From Ciborinia camelliae (lineage: Eukaryota; Ascomycota; Leotiomycetes; Helotiales; Sclerotiniaceae): a stretch of DNA of 64,000 nt. The translations under genes and the position numbers were made by a program. Shown here piece after piece: positions 21,639 to 33,684 of this stretch. The stretch lies in contig JANPYM010000003.1 of the NCBI GenBank assembly GCA_025890175.1, forward strand, positions 1,647,795-1,711,794. The letters run 5' to 3'. Position 1 is the stretch's first letter, and each line of letters starts with the position of its first letter. The notes beneath the pieces are model-generated. The model was not told where the DNA came from. It searched no databases and was given only the letters and a program-made list of their open reading frames with translations.

Positions 21639-24271
21639 GCTGGGAGTTAGTGAGTGAGGGGAGAAAAAGATAAGCTAAAGAGAGGTTGTTGAGGGTAATG
21701 AAATAGTGAAAAGTGCAGCGTAGATCAAGCATTTTCTAAGCAGACAGTTGGTAATTCTTGGCCTTTGAATTCTTGAACCTACTATTTCAAAGATATCAAA
21801 CAACTTCTCGAGAGGAAGCAACACTATCGTTTGCTTTACTGATTGAAACTCAAGAGGGCTGTTTTACTATCTTTCGACTCCATGAGAGCTGCACTAATTT
21901 TTTAACTCAAGCAGTGAGGTACGATTGATGGCCCTCTCAGAGGCTGGAGCAGAAATTGCTTGGGAAATTACTGTCCGAACAAAGTCCCTTCGAACGAAAT
22001 ATTTCTCAACTATCCACTCATTTCCCTCTCATCTCCACCTTCCTTACCATCGCCTCACGTTCATCTAATACCCCCGTACGGAGCTTCAACAAGAAACTCC
22101 TTTTCTTTTCAACACCAACTCTATCATTGTGAATAGAAACCTCCATTCGAACATCTTTCCCCCGCATCTGATCAGTTTCTGCTGCCATACCATGTTCGAT
22201 GAAACGAGCTAGTACTGTTCAGTCGCTATGTTACCAAAGACGTATCCAATGAAAATGAAGCCCGTACACCCCTCCTCTCCAAGATTTAACATTGGTATTG
22301 CAGTCACATTGAATATATTGTTTACCACGCGATAAGCTGCGTTACAAGTGGAAACGGATTCATATTCTGTTCCTCTGGCGTTAAGGGGGTGTTGGTTGAT
22401 ATTGGTGATGAGAAAAGAGGTCCAATTCTTGACCACATATTAACTCGTTCTGAAACCTTCTTCACATCGCATACGTGGATGAGGATTTTGTAGTTTCAAT
22501 GACACTACATCATCCAGCTAAGAAGTTTGTTTTCCATCCAATGATTAGAATTTCCAGTATCTCACACTGAAACTTCTTTTATGTCCATCAGAGCGCTTCA
22601 TGGAGGAGGGTAAATAGAGGGCCATCGATCTCCTTAGATCTTAGTCTAACTTAATAGTTCTTGGGAGTTCGAGCCTCGCTGTTACTTCACTTCAATTCTG
22701 TGACTCTGAATCTGGGTTATTTTTGTCGCGAGAAGCACCGGCCTTTACCTAGGTTCGCCAAGAGAAAGGGGTGGGAGGATCAGAGGGCGAAGATCGCAAA
22801 ATGTATGTTTATGCACCTCAAAACTTGTATTCTCGAAGGTGAATCTGATTCATTTTGGCTGTTGACCATCTGCGATAGACGAATTATGTGCAGTTTGTTC
22901 TTAATCAGGAACCTTCTGGTATCATAATTTCATTGCGATGGCGACTCAATTGATGCTCGACACCAGATGAAATTGAGAGCTTATCCAATACTAGGGTAAA
23001 ACGATGTTAAGAGATCTTCGTGGTAGATGCATCGAATCGGTAAGATCCTTCCAAGGTTCCAACTGCAGACGGATTCAGCCTTATTTCTTAATCAACCCTC
23101 TTTCATTGCAACATTTTAGACTCCAAACTATTGATGCCAAGTATCGCTATATTTCCAACATTCGGCGCGCCATTTGAATACACACCGGGACTATTTGATT
23201 TCACTGGTAATGAAGGCTCGAAAATTTTCGTTCTCTACCATCGTTTACTGTTACCAAAAATAAGTCTTAAAGATTGATTGAAGATACACCTCGATGCAGG
23301 CTCGGCGCTTACTGATACATACAACAAATTGTTTATTAATTTCGATGGCCATCTTTCTTCAAGTTTCTGCATAGCTTCAACGGGAGACTATGGCCTACTA
23401 AAGTGCATCAAATTTGGGGACGGCCGAAAACACATCGTCGATACTATCTGAAAGTCTTCGTGCGGAGACCCACCACCGAGGATTCCACAATGAAGAATCG
23501 TTCGGAGGACGCCGGCGTTAATGATGAGTTTATATATATTTGGTAAATATCTCTCGCCTTGTTGTTTCCAAGACTATAGTGTTTGTTTTCGTGGATGGGG
23601 GATTAAGGAGAGACAGAGTAGGCGGAGTCATGACAAAAATTTGGGGATTTAAAAATTGAAGTTTGGAGATGGAGCAAAAACGGTATTATATTATATTATC
23701 TGTTAAACATTAAGCCTTTAAACCTATTAAGTCCCACGTAGCTTGAGAATTGAAGATCAAGCAAATGATATAGCAGTATAAAGAAGTGGGAAGCAGGATG
23801 CAAATCACCCAACATCTAGGGAATTGACGTCCAAACCCATCTTCAACGTTCCAGGTGACCAAATGAAACATCTAAACAGAATGTGCCGATTACCATTGCC
23901 ATATATCGTATCTTTACTACATGATAGGATGATAGTGATGGCATTTTTTATATAGAGTGGGGGGGAATGATGAAGCGCGCGAGATCAAAGTGTATATGAG
24001 AGATAATGACATTTATTTCCTCTCTGGATAAGATTTCTTGTATATGTATCCAATCCTCATATACAATCCAACTATGGAAGTCCATACCACTTCATATATT
24101 CATAAACCCACCCCGCGAACTATTTTCAAGTATTCCCTTTTTTAAATTCCGTCCTGTTGCATACTTGCATAACTATTTCCAAAAACTCCATTACCCGCCT
24201 TCCTGTATGTGTATGTTGTGGTGACTTTGTAACCCAAGTATGAACATATCCATGAAATCCCAACTTGAATC
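21639..24271. other. Intergenic, 2.6 kb
   Basis: No intact gene found. It contains the transporter-like fragment listed separately (22209..22436), some short open frames without domains, and AT-rich spacer. Confidence 0.5.
22209..22436 (-). pseudogene. Possible relic of a sugar-transporter-like MFS gene
   Basis: The minus-strand translation contains NWTSFLITNINQHPLNARGT then NAAYRVVNNIFNVTAIPMLN and GFIFIG. It resembles a C-terminal segment of fungal MFS sugar transporters (a ... RVVN..FN...P.MLN...GFIF pattern). No flanking exons with the rest of the fold were found. Resemblance is by eye only. Confidence 0.25.
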
Positions 24272-24722
24272 TCATCCAACCGTGTAAGGTGCAATGGTGT
24301 AGTGGACGCCGATCCCATATCCAAATCTTCTAATCTCATTCCGAGCTGCACTCCAACATGTCCCACTACCAACGATACCAATATCCTTCTCCATCCCTCC
24401 TCTTTCCGTCAAAGTATATGGCGTAGAATAAAGGCAAGATTCGCTCAACCACTTTGGACATTCACATCCCTGATACAGACACCATAACTACAACAAGCGC
24501 TTGGATCTAAGGTTCCTCTGAGCACTAGATCTCTCGTTGCCTAGTTATATGGATGTTAGTACTGTGTTATTATCGGGAATTTGAGGATGTGATTGTAGGA
24601 TAGGGAAGAGTAGAGAATGGAAAGGAACATACGTCGTTGCAAGGTATTGGTGTAGCTGTGACGAGAGATAAAGTGCTGAGGATAGCGGCCGAGATGAAAA
24701 GGAGTGTTGATGAGAGATGCAT
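24272..24722 (-). CDS. Small secreted cysteine-rich protein (gene model uncertain)
   Basis: Exon 1 (24722..24633) encodes a clear signal peptide, MHLSSTLLFISAAILSTLSL, followed by VTATPIPCND. The donor GTATGT and a perfect TACTAAC branch site with acceptor at 24541 give exon 2 from 24540. It encodes ATRDLVLRGTLDPSACCSYG and then stops at 24445, so the strict model is 61 residues. A second frame, shifted by one base, opens at 24469 with GCECPKWLSESC and runs 65 codons to 24272. Joining the two by a one-base shift near 24471 gives about 120 residues with eight cysteines; skipping exon 2 by a 163-bp intron (24470..24632) gives 95 residues. The protein is presumably extracellular; effector-type or cell-wall roles are possible but not shown. 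Confidence 0.55.
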
Positions 24723-26908
24723 TGTGGAGTTCGAAGTTGAGTATTTGTATATACTGGATTGATCTGAGTATGGGCTCGAGATATTGTAGAAATATAGCTT
24801 AGGGGATAGGGAAGTAGTTCGGTATGTCCTCAAGCTATAAGATTCTCTCAATCGCCGGCAAAAATCAACGAAATCCGGATATGAGATACTATAGGAGCGA
24901 AGTGCGAGGTGCGTAAACAAGACCAAATCTTTTTTTTTTTCAAAAGCGAACGTCCCTCTTATATCAATCTCTCTTCTCCACTACGCACAAAAAATAAAGC
25001 AGCCGTATAAATATAACCACAGAGGAATTGTTACCAGTCTGACACTCCACCATACAAACATATAACCACAGGCACTGGCCCCTCAACAAGAAAAGCTCAA
25101 GACTCGGACGAAGATGAATCGCCTTCAAAGATAACCCTGCAGCAAAGCAGGGGTTCAAATGCAATTGAATGGATAAGGCAGGTCAAAAATTAACGAATAG
25201 ATCTGATTTGATATGAAAAATATATCTGCTGTATGGAAGTCCAAAATGGACATCCCGCATTCTATATATCCACCTGCCACCTACCTATCCCCATCGCATG
25301 GCATCCAAACCCTCAAACCACCATGCCGAAACGCAGTCAAAAGGCGTACGTCAAACTCCGCGCGGATCCTAGGGCTTTGCAGCTTTGCATACTCTAATTG
25401 GATAAACCAGAGAATAACTCTCCTCTTCAGGCTGCTTTCGGCATTTCTTTGAGCTTCCATTTTGCACTGCGGATACGAAAAGATCGATGCTTCTTGATTT
25501 GCTTAGTTTTTCTTACTTTTCTTAGTTACGAAGAAGTAGATAGTCAATCCGAACGAGTGCATTTTGAGTCGGGTGGCTGAAGTGTGGAATGTTTCGCTTG
25601 TCAGCGCTGAAATTTGTTGGCTAGAGGAAAAAGTTTCAAGCCACAACCGAGGATTTCAGGGGTGTGGTTGGCTAGAGTGTGATGATATAAATAGAGTGGT
25701 GGCTGAAAATGACCTGTTTGCGGTGAATTTTGAAGTTCAATATCAAAAAGAGGGCTGGATTATTGATTTGGATTTAGTGATCATGACGAGATCTTCTCAT
25801 CTTGATTTTGATAGCAAGAAATTTCGGCTTCATCAAAAGCCTCTTCTACATCGACGTGGGTACCCGACCCCGCTATTGCTAGATCATATACTAAAGCAAT
25901 TTGTCTCTTTTAAATGTATCTGCAAGGCGCCGAAAAGAACTATTCGTTGAACCACAGGACAACACGATAAGTTTTCCGGACATCCGAAATTTCTCGTATC
26001 ACCATAGTCATTGGACAGACAAATCACCTTATCGTCTTTACTTCTCGTATCTTACTATCTGGTCTCTAAGAAAAATCAATAGTATTACTCACTACTCACT
26101 TATACTCACTCGTACCGGTACTGTCAGCACTCGTATATGCCCATCGTGCTGGCTAGCTGATGTCACATCACACTGCGAACCATACATACCATATCATATC
26201 AACCCGCTTCGCCATGTCTCTGACTCTAGTGCACATACGCTCGAGGATTTAGTACATCTCGAAAGAATGAACACCGATATCTCAAAACTTCAAACTCACC
26301 CTAATGTAACGCTGAACATCCAAACGACCATCCAATCCTCATCTCCCTTTGCCCACCTCCCCCAATGATGAAACCTCAAAACCGCCCGGATAAGTCCAAT
26401 ATTCTATAACGGGACGAACAATTATATACCGATTTCTTGAAGATCAATCTCGGGAATTGCTCCAAATAACTCGAACAACATCAATCCGTTGCCGTTGCAT
26501 GTAATGAAACATCCATCCCATTTTATCCTACCCTATCCTTTTGCCAGCTACTATTCTTTGGAATAAATTATAGTTGAAGGCGAATCCACGTGTAAACTTC
26601 GTTTCACGATGCGCGGATGGTAATGTGACGTTGACAGCGGAGGGGCCCTGGAAGACCTGAAGATCAGGATGAGATTATCCGGAAGCGATGACGTTTCATC
26701 ACTTAGCCAATTTGTAAGGTTTGTATATTCCAGATTATAGATTTGTTTTATATACTTATTTAATATATGCAATATAAATTCCTGTACCGGCATATAACTT
26801 TTAGAACCCATTTCCTATAACTTTTCCATACATCGTAATTTTCATGGGTATCCCCATTCATATTCATAATCCATCTAGATCCCTCTCCTCCTCCACGCCT
26901 TTCTCTCA
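24723..26908. other. Intergenic, 2.2 kb
   Basis: Promoter side of the secreted-protein gene, then AT-rich spacer. Open frames at 25564..25950 (128 codons) and 25901..26368 (155 codons) have no recognisable domain, signal or splice support, so they are not called. Confidence 0.45.
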
Positions 26909-28660
26909 CTACCTCCCAAACCTCCTCACTTCCCACCACCTCAGTCCAGGATATACAATCCCGGCCCACGCAAACCCCACATAGTTCCCCATATCGCCCC
27001 CCTCACTCCCGATCATCTTGGCCAGCGGCCCTATAAAATAATATTGGCTCATACACAAAATTGCTCCTACCCATCCCACACAAAACGCCGCAAAAGCCGC
27101 GATGCCCAAGGGCATTTTATCCTGTTTATTCCAATCACTCCAAACAAAGGTAGGACTCTTGCGCCGTCTGAAGAGGAATTCTTCTTCTAGTGTTATGACA
27201 ATCCACAGAACGACCCAGTATCCCATCAGTGATAGGAAATTCGTGAAGATTTCAGAGAGATCGTTGCGTCCTGCGAGTGCGCAAACGGTGAATACTACAA
27301 CCGCGAATGTATTCCATAGAAATCTTGGAACCATAGCCGGATATCGGCCTAGAATTTGGAAATCAATGCCGCAAGAATAGGTTGGGGGGACCATATTGGC
27401 AATTAAACCCAACGCCGCAATCACCGAGCAGAACTTTCCAAAACCACCTAAACTCTCGAAACCAGCAACGATAAGAGCACCTGAGCCTGCACCTGCCGCT
27501 TCCCAAGATGGAGTATTGGCGAGACCGGATGCGAGACCGGTTCCTATGATGAACGTGAATGTAAAAGAAAGGGAAAGGCCGAGTAGGGTTGCAGCGAAGA
27601 TTTTCCAGCGCGATACAATTTTAGGGTCGCAATAGACGAAGAAATCGGCTGCTATAGGAGCGTACGTAACTGCTGCACTGAGACAGATTGAGAAGAATGA
27701 AAGTCGGTTTCCAGCGAGTGTTGCGCCCTCTACTGTAGATTTACTACTGAGGTCGAATTTTGGACCTGCGGTTCCGGCTAAGATCAGAAGAACAGATGTT
27801 TGTGGGATCCAGGCGAATCTCTCGTAATGATGGAATACTTTGATGCCGAATGTTGTTACCGTGAATGTCAACACGGCCGAAACTATTATTCCAACTTCCA
27901 CAGACAGGCTACCATTTGGTGAGACTGCAGATAACATTTGACCCGCAACTACTGCATCGATCATTGAATATCCCAATAAAATGACCAAATTCAATATCAC
28001 ACAGAGCTTCACTGGCCACCATCCCATTGTAAATCGAGCGCATATCTAGATACTCGGTTAGCTAATATTTATCTCAGGGGTAGACAATTATCAATGTCTC
28101 CGAGTCAATGACCACACTCAACACTCAAGAATGCTAGCATCCACACCACCCTCAGAACATCAACATCAACCATAACAAAAAGAAACCACCTACCAAAGTT
28201 CTATTCCCACTCCACGGTCCCCAACCCGCCACATACGCCACGGGCAACACACCCACAATGGCCCCAAAAACACTACAAAGCGTCGCATCCAAAAATCCCA
28301 ATCCATAAACACTAGCCCCAATACTTGCCAATGTAATATTCTGCGGCGCAGTATTGATCGAAAACCATAACACGACTATTTGTAGAAATGACAAGGTGGT
28401 TTTGGTAGTTTGTTCGGCTGGGAGTACGCGATGGATACCGCGGGCTTCGAGACCGAAATAGTTTTCGATTCGTGTTGTGAGGGAGAAGAAACGGTTTTTG
28501 GAAGGAAGAGAGGCGGGGATGGTGACGGGGTGGGTGGGTGATTTGGAGGGGGAGAGGGCGAGGGGGGTGTGGGTTGATGGGAGGGCATGGCGGAGGTATC
28601 GGTGCCTTTCTCTACATCGTGCTCTCGATGTGAGGAAGCTGTTTGCTCGAGTGGAGACAT
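26909..28660 (-). CDS. Purine-cytosine permease, Fcy2 type (NCS1 family); copy with one-base frame break
   Basis: Exons 28660..28194 and 28045..26909; the 148-bp intron has a GCTAAC branch site. With the frame seen in the second copy (30419) the protein is 534 residues, normal for Fcy2 permeases. The N-terminus is polar with a Ser/Pro-rich stretch. The membrane core has about 12 segments, including SINTAPQNITLASIGASVYG, ARFTMGWWPVKLCVILNLV, LGYSMIDAVVAGQMLSAVS and AAVTYAPIAADFFVYCDP, all typical of the family. It would import cytosine, adenine or related purines with protons at the plasma membrane. In this copy the G run at 28579-28581 has three G instead of four, which breaks the first exon; this is most likely an assembly error. 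Confidence 0.88.
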
Positions 28661-29409
28661 TCTGCTGGTTTGATTGTTGAATTAGTGAGTGTCTCTTTCG
28701 AGTTTTATCTCTGCGACTTTATAACATAGAAGTAGAATGAACAGAAAGCCCAATTGGGACTACAGAGAAGATATAGGAAGAGATTTGCACCACGAGAATA
28801 CCAGATCCATCGATTCCTATATATACAAATCGCGTGGCACTGGCACCCTCATTTGGAATTCCAATTCACTACATCCAATCTACCACATTCATCCAATTCC
28901 GCCCAGATCGCATCAGCAATGATAAAATTTTGACCTACTTTTCAATATGTATATCGTGTAACCCAACCTCATACACTTCATAGATATTAAAACATTAAAC
29001 AATAAAAGCGTGAGACCCGACGGACAGTGTGAGACCGGACGAAATTAAAAAATGGTAGAAGGGTGAAAAGATCATGGTATCATATCATAAAATTCAGTGT
29101 GACTCTTCTGGAAGAGGTGGGGGGGCACATCAATTGACTAGGAAGGGACTAGGAAGGGAAGGCGTATTGTTATTCCGTCCGACTCCTGGAGAATTTTCAT
29201 CGTGGCATTGGCTTGAATCCTGATGCATCATGCAATTAATTAATTCTGCGTGGGGTCAAGGAAGTCGCAACGGGGGCAAATTGCGAATTTGATAACCTCC
29301 AGCCTCCAGGAGTCCAGGGCTCATATAGTACATAGTACCTAGTAGGTCCAGGGTATACTAGGTAGGTACTAGATAGCCCGGCCTGATAGGTATCAGGTAA
29401 TTGTACTTA
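27662..29409. repeat. First copy of 1.75-kb segment abutting the 10-N gap
   Basis: These 1748 bases are repeated at 29420..31168. The copy ends exactly at the first N, and the only difference I found is one G in a homopolymer (28579-28581). It is best explained as unmerged contig overlap. Confidence 0.9.
28661..29409. other. Upstream region of the permease gene
   Basis: About 750 bp of promoter-side sequence with TACCTAGTAGGT-like motifs near 29335-29370. It is repeated at 30420..31168. No gene seen. Confidence 0.5.
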
Positions 29410-29419
29410 NNNNNNNNNN
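29410..29419. other. Assembly gap (10 N)
   Basis: Ten N. The flanks are copies of the same 1.75-kb sequence, so the true gap size is probably negative. Confidence 0.97.
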
Positions 29420-30419
29420 GTACGTAACTGCTGCACTGAGACAGATTGAGAAGAATGAAAGTCGGTTTCCAGCGAGTGTTGCGCCCTCTACTGTAGATTT
29501 ACTACTGAGGTCGAATTTTGGACCTGCGGTTCCGGCTAAGATCAGAAGAACAGATGTTTGTGGGATCCAGGCGAATCTCTCGTAATGATGGAATACTTTG
29601 ATGCCGAATGTTGTTACCGTGAATGTCAACACGGCCGAAACTATTATTCCAACTTCCACAGACAGGCTACCATTTGGTGAGACTGCAGATAACATTTGAC
29701 CCGCAACTACTGCATCGATCATTGAATATCCCAATAAAATGACCAAATTCAATATCACACAGAGCTTCACTGGCCACCATCCCATTGTAAATCGAGCGCA
29801 TATCTAGATACTCGGTTAGCTAATATTTATCTCAGGGGTAGACAATTATCAATGTCTCCGAGTCAATGACCACACTCAACACTCAAGAATGCTAGCATCC
29901 ACACCACCCTCAGAACATCAACATCAACCATAACAAAAAGAAACCACCTACCAAAGTTCTATTCCCACTCCACGGTCCCCAACCCGCCACATACGCCACG
30001 GGCAACACACCCACAATGGCCCCAAAAACACTACAAAGCGTCGCATCCAAAAATCCCAATCCATAAACACTAGCCCCAATACTTGCCAATGTAATATTCT
30101 GCGGCGCAGTATTGATCGAAAACCATAACACGACTATTTGTAGAAATGACAAGGTGGTTTTGGTAGTTTGTTCGGCTGGGAGTACGCGATGGATACCGCG
30201 GGCTTCGAGACCGAAATAGTTTTCGATTCGTGTTGTGAGGGAGAAGAAACGGTTTTTGGAAGGAAGAGAGGCGGGGATGGTGACGGGGTGGGTGGGTGAT
30301 TTGGAGGGGGAGAGGGCGAGGGGGGTGTGGGTTGATGGGGAGGGCATGGCGGAGGTATCGGTGCCTTTCTCTACATCGTGCTCTCGATGTGAGGAAGCTG
30401 TTTGCTCGAGTGGAGACAT
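29420..30419 (-). CDS. Fcy2-type permease, 5' part (artefactual second copy)
   Basis: The start at 30419 and exon 1 (30419..29952) are intact here, reading without a break from MSPLEQTASSHREHD into the first membrane segments. The intron and the first part of exon 2 follow until the N gap truncates the gene. It is the better version of the permease N-terminus. It should be merged with 26909..28660 rather than counted as a second gene. Confidence 0.85.
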
Positions 30420-31168
30420 TCTGCTGGTTTGATTGTTGAATTAGTGAGTGTCTCTTTCGAGTTTTATCTCTGCGACTTTATAACATAGAAGTAGAATGAA
30501 CAGAAAGCCCAATTGGGACTACAGAGAAGATATAGGAAGAGATTTGCACCACGAGAATACCAGATCCATCGATTCCTATATATACAAATCGCGTGGCACT
30601 GGCACCCTCATTTGGAATTCCAATTCACTACATCCAATCTACCACATTCATCCAATTCCGCCCAGATCGCATCAGCAATGATAAAATTTTGACCTACTTT
30701 TCAATATGTATATCGTGTAACCCAACCTCATACACTTCATAGATATTAAAACATTAAACAATAAAAGCGTGAGACCCGACGGACAGTGTGAGACCGGACG
30801 AAATTAAAAAATGGTAGAAGGGTGAAAAGATCATGGTATCATATCATAAAATTCAGTGTGACTCTTCTGGAAGAGGTGGGGGGGCACATCAATTGACTAG
30901 GAAGGGACTAGGAAGGGAAGGCGTATTGTTATTCCGTCCGACTCCTGGAGAATTTTCATCGTGGCATTGGCTTGAATCCTGATGCATCATGCAATTAATT
31001 AATTCTGCGTGGGGTCAAGGAAGTCGCAACGGGGGCAAATTGCGAATTTGATAACCTCCAGCCTCCAGGAGTCCAGGGCTCATATAGTACATAGTACCTA
31101 GTAGGTCCAGGGTATACTAGGTAGGTACTAGATAGCCCGGCCTGATAGGTATCAGGTAATTGTACTTA
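29420..31168. repeat. Second copy of the 1.75-kb segment
   Basis: It begins with the first base after the N run and matches 27662..29409 apart from one extra G at 30337-30340. After 31168 unique sequence resumes. Confidence 0.9.
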
Positions 31169-31928
31169 TCGATTGCAGGGATAGATAACTCGGTTCTGAT
31201 GAAGGGGTTCCCAAAAGTTGCGGGGATTGCTTCAGAAAATGTTTATATGTTGGTATCATCAATATCGCGAGAAAATTTTCTGCAGGTGAACCAGATATTA
31301 CAGTATTGAAATGCTTCATGATGAAAGCCCTAGTGGTATTCTCATCGTCGATTGTACGACCATGCTGTGTTCTCAGTATCACTCGGTTTGTGCTCTTACA
31401 TAAACTGTACCACGCCATCTTATCTTCTCGACATTTGGGAGGGGAAGCGGAAGACTAGGTTCCTGATATGATATTAAATACTTTTTCCTATATATAAAAT
31501 CTTCAGCTTCTTTTTGTAATCAATTTCTCCAGCATGGCCATGGGTAGTTCTGGTCAGATATAGTAGTCTCTCACGAGTTATTCATCAATGAATGGATTCC
31601 CAATACACAAGACTCCGAAGTCATTTAACACTCCCTTTAAAAATGATCATGTATTTTTCCATCAGCTTTCCCTCCACGGCTTCCAACATGAGACTCTCGA
31701 AAACGGCAACCACATGGCTACCTACCTGCAATTGTCTCATCTCATTCTCGAATTCAGGAGGCGGAACGGAAAGCTGCAGAAATAATGTTTAATCCGGTAT
31801 CCAATAATTCCATCGATTTTCCAATTCCCCCAAAATCACCAGTTAGCCACGAGAACTCTTCTCCCCCAAGTAGAAAATGAAAACTCTCTAGATATCAAAC
31901 TCCCGAATTAATATCTAGAACACGATAC
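31169..31928. other. Intergenic
   Basis: No gene supported. An 88-codon minus-strand frame at 31152..31418 has no recognisable domain and straddles the end of the repeated segment. Confidence 0.45.
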
Positions 31929-32640
31929 TCATCTCTCTACTGGGGTAAACCTAGCCCTCAACTCCGGTTTCTTCCACAACACCATCAACTTCAAATCCCT
32001 CTCCCAAACCACCTCCATACTAACAAACTTCCACTCCAATTCTCGCGCCAACACCACCCAAATCACCATATACCTACGCAAGATTAATCGCCAAAGATGC
32101 TCTGGAACCCAATAAAAAAGGTTCACTTGCATCCCCTTGTTATCATTTTCATAACGAGGATTATAGAGAGGGTGAGAAGAAAATAGCCATGTCTCGGGGT
32201 GGAAATTATTGGCATCGATAAGAGATTCTTCATTATGTCTGGTGACGTATCCGGATACGCAGATGATGGCGCCTTTGGCGGTCGATTATGGCACCGGCAC
32301 AGGGGGAGGAAGATACGAAGACCTTCGATTACACCTGCGAGATATGGAAGTGCAGGCTCTAGAATCGCTTTTGATATCTCTTGGAGATTTAAACCTGTTG
32401 CCAATTTCTTTTTTGGGGTGCTGCATTGTTTTTGGTCTGTTGAGAAGAGAGTAAGTTATTCATATGAGAAGGGTGAGTAGCCGTAGTCTCCGAGCCGGCT
32501 ATAATAAGTGTATTAGATGGCGCTGGAATGAATGGGAGGGGAATTTTCGGCCCGTTTTCTTTTTGGCGGAGGGGATGCGAGAAGAAGTCATCTGGGTAGT
32601 TATTGCCTCGTTCCATACATGGCGGTGCTCTTTTTTATCG
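31929..32640 (-). pseudogene. Decayed cytochrome P450, C-terminal half
   Basis: The pieces lie in order but in different frames. The I-helix NTLIIAGSETTATHP is at 32475-32514, a K-helix-like ALPYLAGVIEGLRIF (ExxR) is near 32310-32360, and PRYENDNKG follows. The heme loop near 32080-32128 reads SEPFLLGSRASLA in its own frame. A conserved C-terminal stretch WERDLKLMVLWKKPELRARF ends at a stop at 31929. In the heme loop the invariant Cys is Ser and the following Gly is Ala, so the protein could not bind heme normally. Multiple frame breaks and the missing N-terminal half make this a relic of a microsomal fungal P450. Confidence 0.75.
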
Positions 32641-33684
32641 AGTTCTGAAAATGCAATCTTAACTTGCTGTTTTTCTTCAAGTCTTTAGGTATGAGAAGTG
32701 TTGCAATTTCTTGAAGAACGAGTTTATGAAAAATTGGAAATGTCTGAAAAATTCCATGATGGCTATGAGATAAATGGTGTTGAGAATGAGACTGCGTTTC
32801 TATAAATTTTATTAATATCAATGCTATTATTTAAAACATTGAAAGATTATTTATACGCGATATAATCTACGGTGCTAGCCTACGTTATTTCAAATGAGAT
32901 TATCATCAATAGAATACATAGTCATTCCAATGCTCTCTTAAAGACAAGCTAGACAAGCTCGAAAGGGAGAGAATAAAAAATTGTCCTTCCCGCGGTGTTT
33001 ATATATTTATTCTTTTGGCTATTGTGAAGGCATAAAAGGAGACATATCATCTCGAGATATTACAATACGTTGATACTCCGCATAACTCCATTATAGATGA
33101 TTTCCCTCCCTCTTATTAGTTTTATCGCGCTGTATGCTTGTCGTAAATGGGTATGTCTTTGGGCTTGTGATTTGGCTTGTGATTAGACAGTATGCCGAGT
33201 GAAATTGGGTGGTAAAGACTGGATGGGGCCTGGCGTGTCAAGTTTTTGATGGTGCTAGAGTCAGCGTGAGATGGTAGAGAGGAGGTGAAGGAGTGAGGAT
33301 GAAAGATATAATTGCCACCTTATGTGAGAGCACGATGTGGGAGATGATGTTATTTGATATATTCGAAGATAGAAACAGTCTCCTATATAGTGTGTCCAAT
33401 AGTTCGAACTAGCAAACTAGATCCAAGCCTCAATATCTAAAAGGTTATAAACGTACCGGAATGGTTTGGTTATATGAACAGGTTCATTTTTGAAGCTATT
33501 TTATTCTTTTAAATGATTTTGATCTTCCAACCCATTTTAAGCATTAAACCCTTTTGAGTATTGGGTTACAGTTGGAACTATTGGGCACATTGCTCCTAAA
33601 AGCATAGAATCTTAGAATAATAAACCAAAATGAATACAGCTTGACCACTCATACTACTACAATATATCTCTATTCTTTGCCCAT
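32641..33684. other. Intergenic
   Basis: AT-rich spacer, possibly holding more eroded P450 sequence at its left end. No gene seen. Confidence 0.45.

Noticed and set aside
25564..26368. Two overlapping open frames of 128 and 155 codons
   Set aside because: Different frames, no domain, no signal peptide and no convincing intron linking them.
27662..31168. True tandem duplication of the permease gene
   Set aside because: Copy boundaries coincide exactly with the N run and the copies differ only by a homopolymer length, which fits contig overlap.
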